From: an uncultured Dyadobacter sp.
GTDB lineage: Bacteria > Bacteroidota > Bacteroidia > Cytophagales > Spirosomataceae
DNA length: 5,466 bases
Reading direction: 5' to 3'
Assembly: GCA_946481035.1 (NCBI GenBank)
Contig: CAMLNK010000356.1
Span: 1-5,466, forward strand
Part shown: positions 5,395 through 5,466 of the stretch, piece by piece
Layout: the number at the start of each line of letters is the position of its first letter
How positions within the stretch are numbered: position 1 is the stretch's first letter
The notes under the pieces: generated by a model
Databases searched by the model: none
Told to the model about the DNA's origin: nothing
What the model saw: only the letters and a program-made list of their open reading frames with translations
Translations under genes and position numbers: made by a program

Positions 5395-5466
5395 ATGAAT
5401 GAATTCTACAAATTAATTCTGCTTTTCTCGTTAGGATGCATTCTTTCTTTTAGCCAATGTACTTCC
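5395..5466 (+). CDS. N-terminus of a probable exported protein or lipoprotein, cut by the window end
   Basis: Twenty-four codons are open from the ATG at 5395 to the last base of the window: MNEFYKLILLF, SLGCILSFSQCTS. The pattern is a short N-region with one lysine, a hydrophobic core (about 7-19) and cysteines at 15 and 22. This fits an N-terminal signal peptide; Cys22 (FSQC) or less likely Cys15 (SLGC) could be a lipobox cysteine, although neither matches the LAGC-type consensus well. If so, the product is exported and perhaps lipid-anchored, as many Bacteroidota outer-membrane and periplasmic proteins are. A weak purine stretch (AAGAGA, 5379-5384) lies upstream but no clear Shine-Dalgarno. 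The mature protein is outside the window, so its function is unknown. A type I signal peptide or a single transmembrane anchor are alternatives. Confidence 0.6.
   Translation, partial: MNEFYKLILLFSLGCILSFSQCTS

Overview
The window looks like an ordinary chromosomal housekeeping segment from a member of the Bacteroidota, probably the Cytophagales (Dyadobacter/Spirosoma-like). I infer this from three things. The protein sequences read like that phylum, for example the Prs segment ESIRGCDVFLIQSTFPPADN. None of the visible start codons has a convincing Shine-Dalgarno sequence. A match to the Bacteroidota -7 promoter element (TAnnTTTG) lies ahead of one gene. The species is not determinable from the sequence alone.

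Layout. Positions 2-808 (+) hold the C-terminal six-sevenths of prs (PRPP synthetase), cut by the window edge. It is followed after 35 bases by rplY (two-domain ribosomal protein L25/CTC, 844-1410, +). A symmetric hairpin at 1445-1463 separates rplY from a convergent D-2-hydroxyacid dehydrogenase gene (1471-2397, -). That gene is divergent from pdxA (2493-3599, +), and the 95-base gap between them contains a nested dyad and a good -7 box facing the dehydrogenase. After pdxA comes a 214-base gap dominated by a large imperfect palindrome built from GACCATR-type heptamers (about 3600-3751). Next are yicC (endoribonuclease family, 3814-4701, +) and a 3-methyladenine DNA glycosylase gene (4701-5324, +), overlapping by one base in a TGATG junction. 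The window ends 24 codons into a probable exported or lipoprotein gene (5395 onward, +).

How the genes relate. Prs supplies PRPP for nucleotide, histidine, tryptophan and NAD synthesis; its pairing with the L25/CTC gene resembles the prs-ctc pair of Bacillus. PdxA is a late step of deoxyxylulose-5-phosphate-dependent vitamin B6 synthesis. The divergent dehydrogenase belongs to the superfamily containing SerA and PdxB, so a role in serine or pyridoxal phosphate synthesis is possible but unproven. YicC (RNA turnover) and the glycosylase (alkylation repair) are probably cotranscribed and translationally coupled. Apart from the palindromic heptamer element and the dehydrogenase/pdxA pairing, I see no novel multi-gene system, phage, CRISPR array, transposase or defence cassette.
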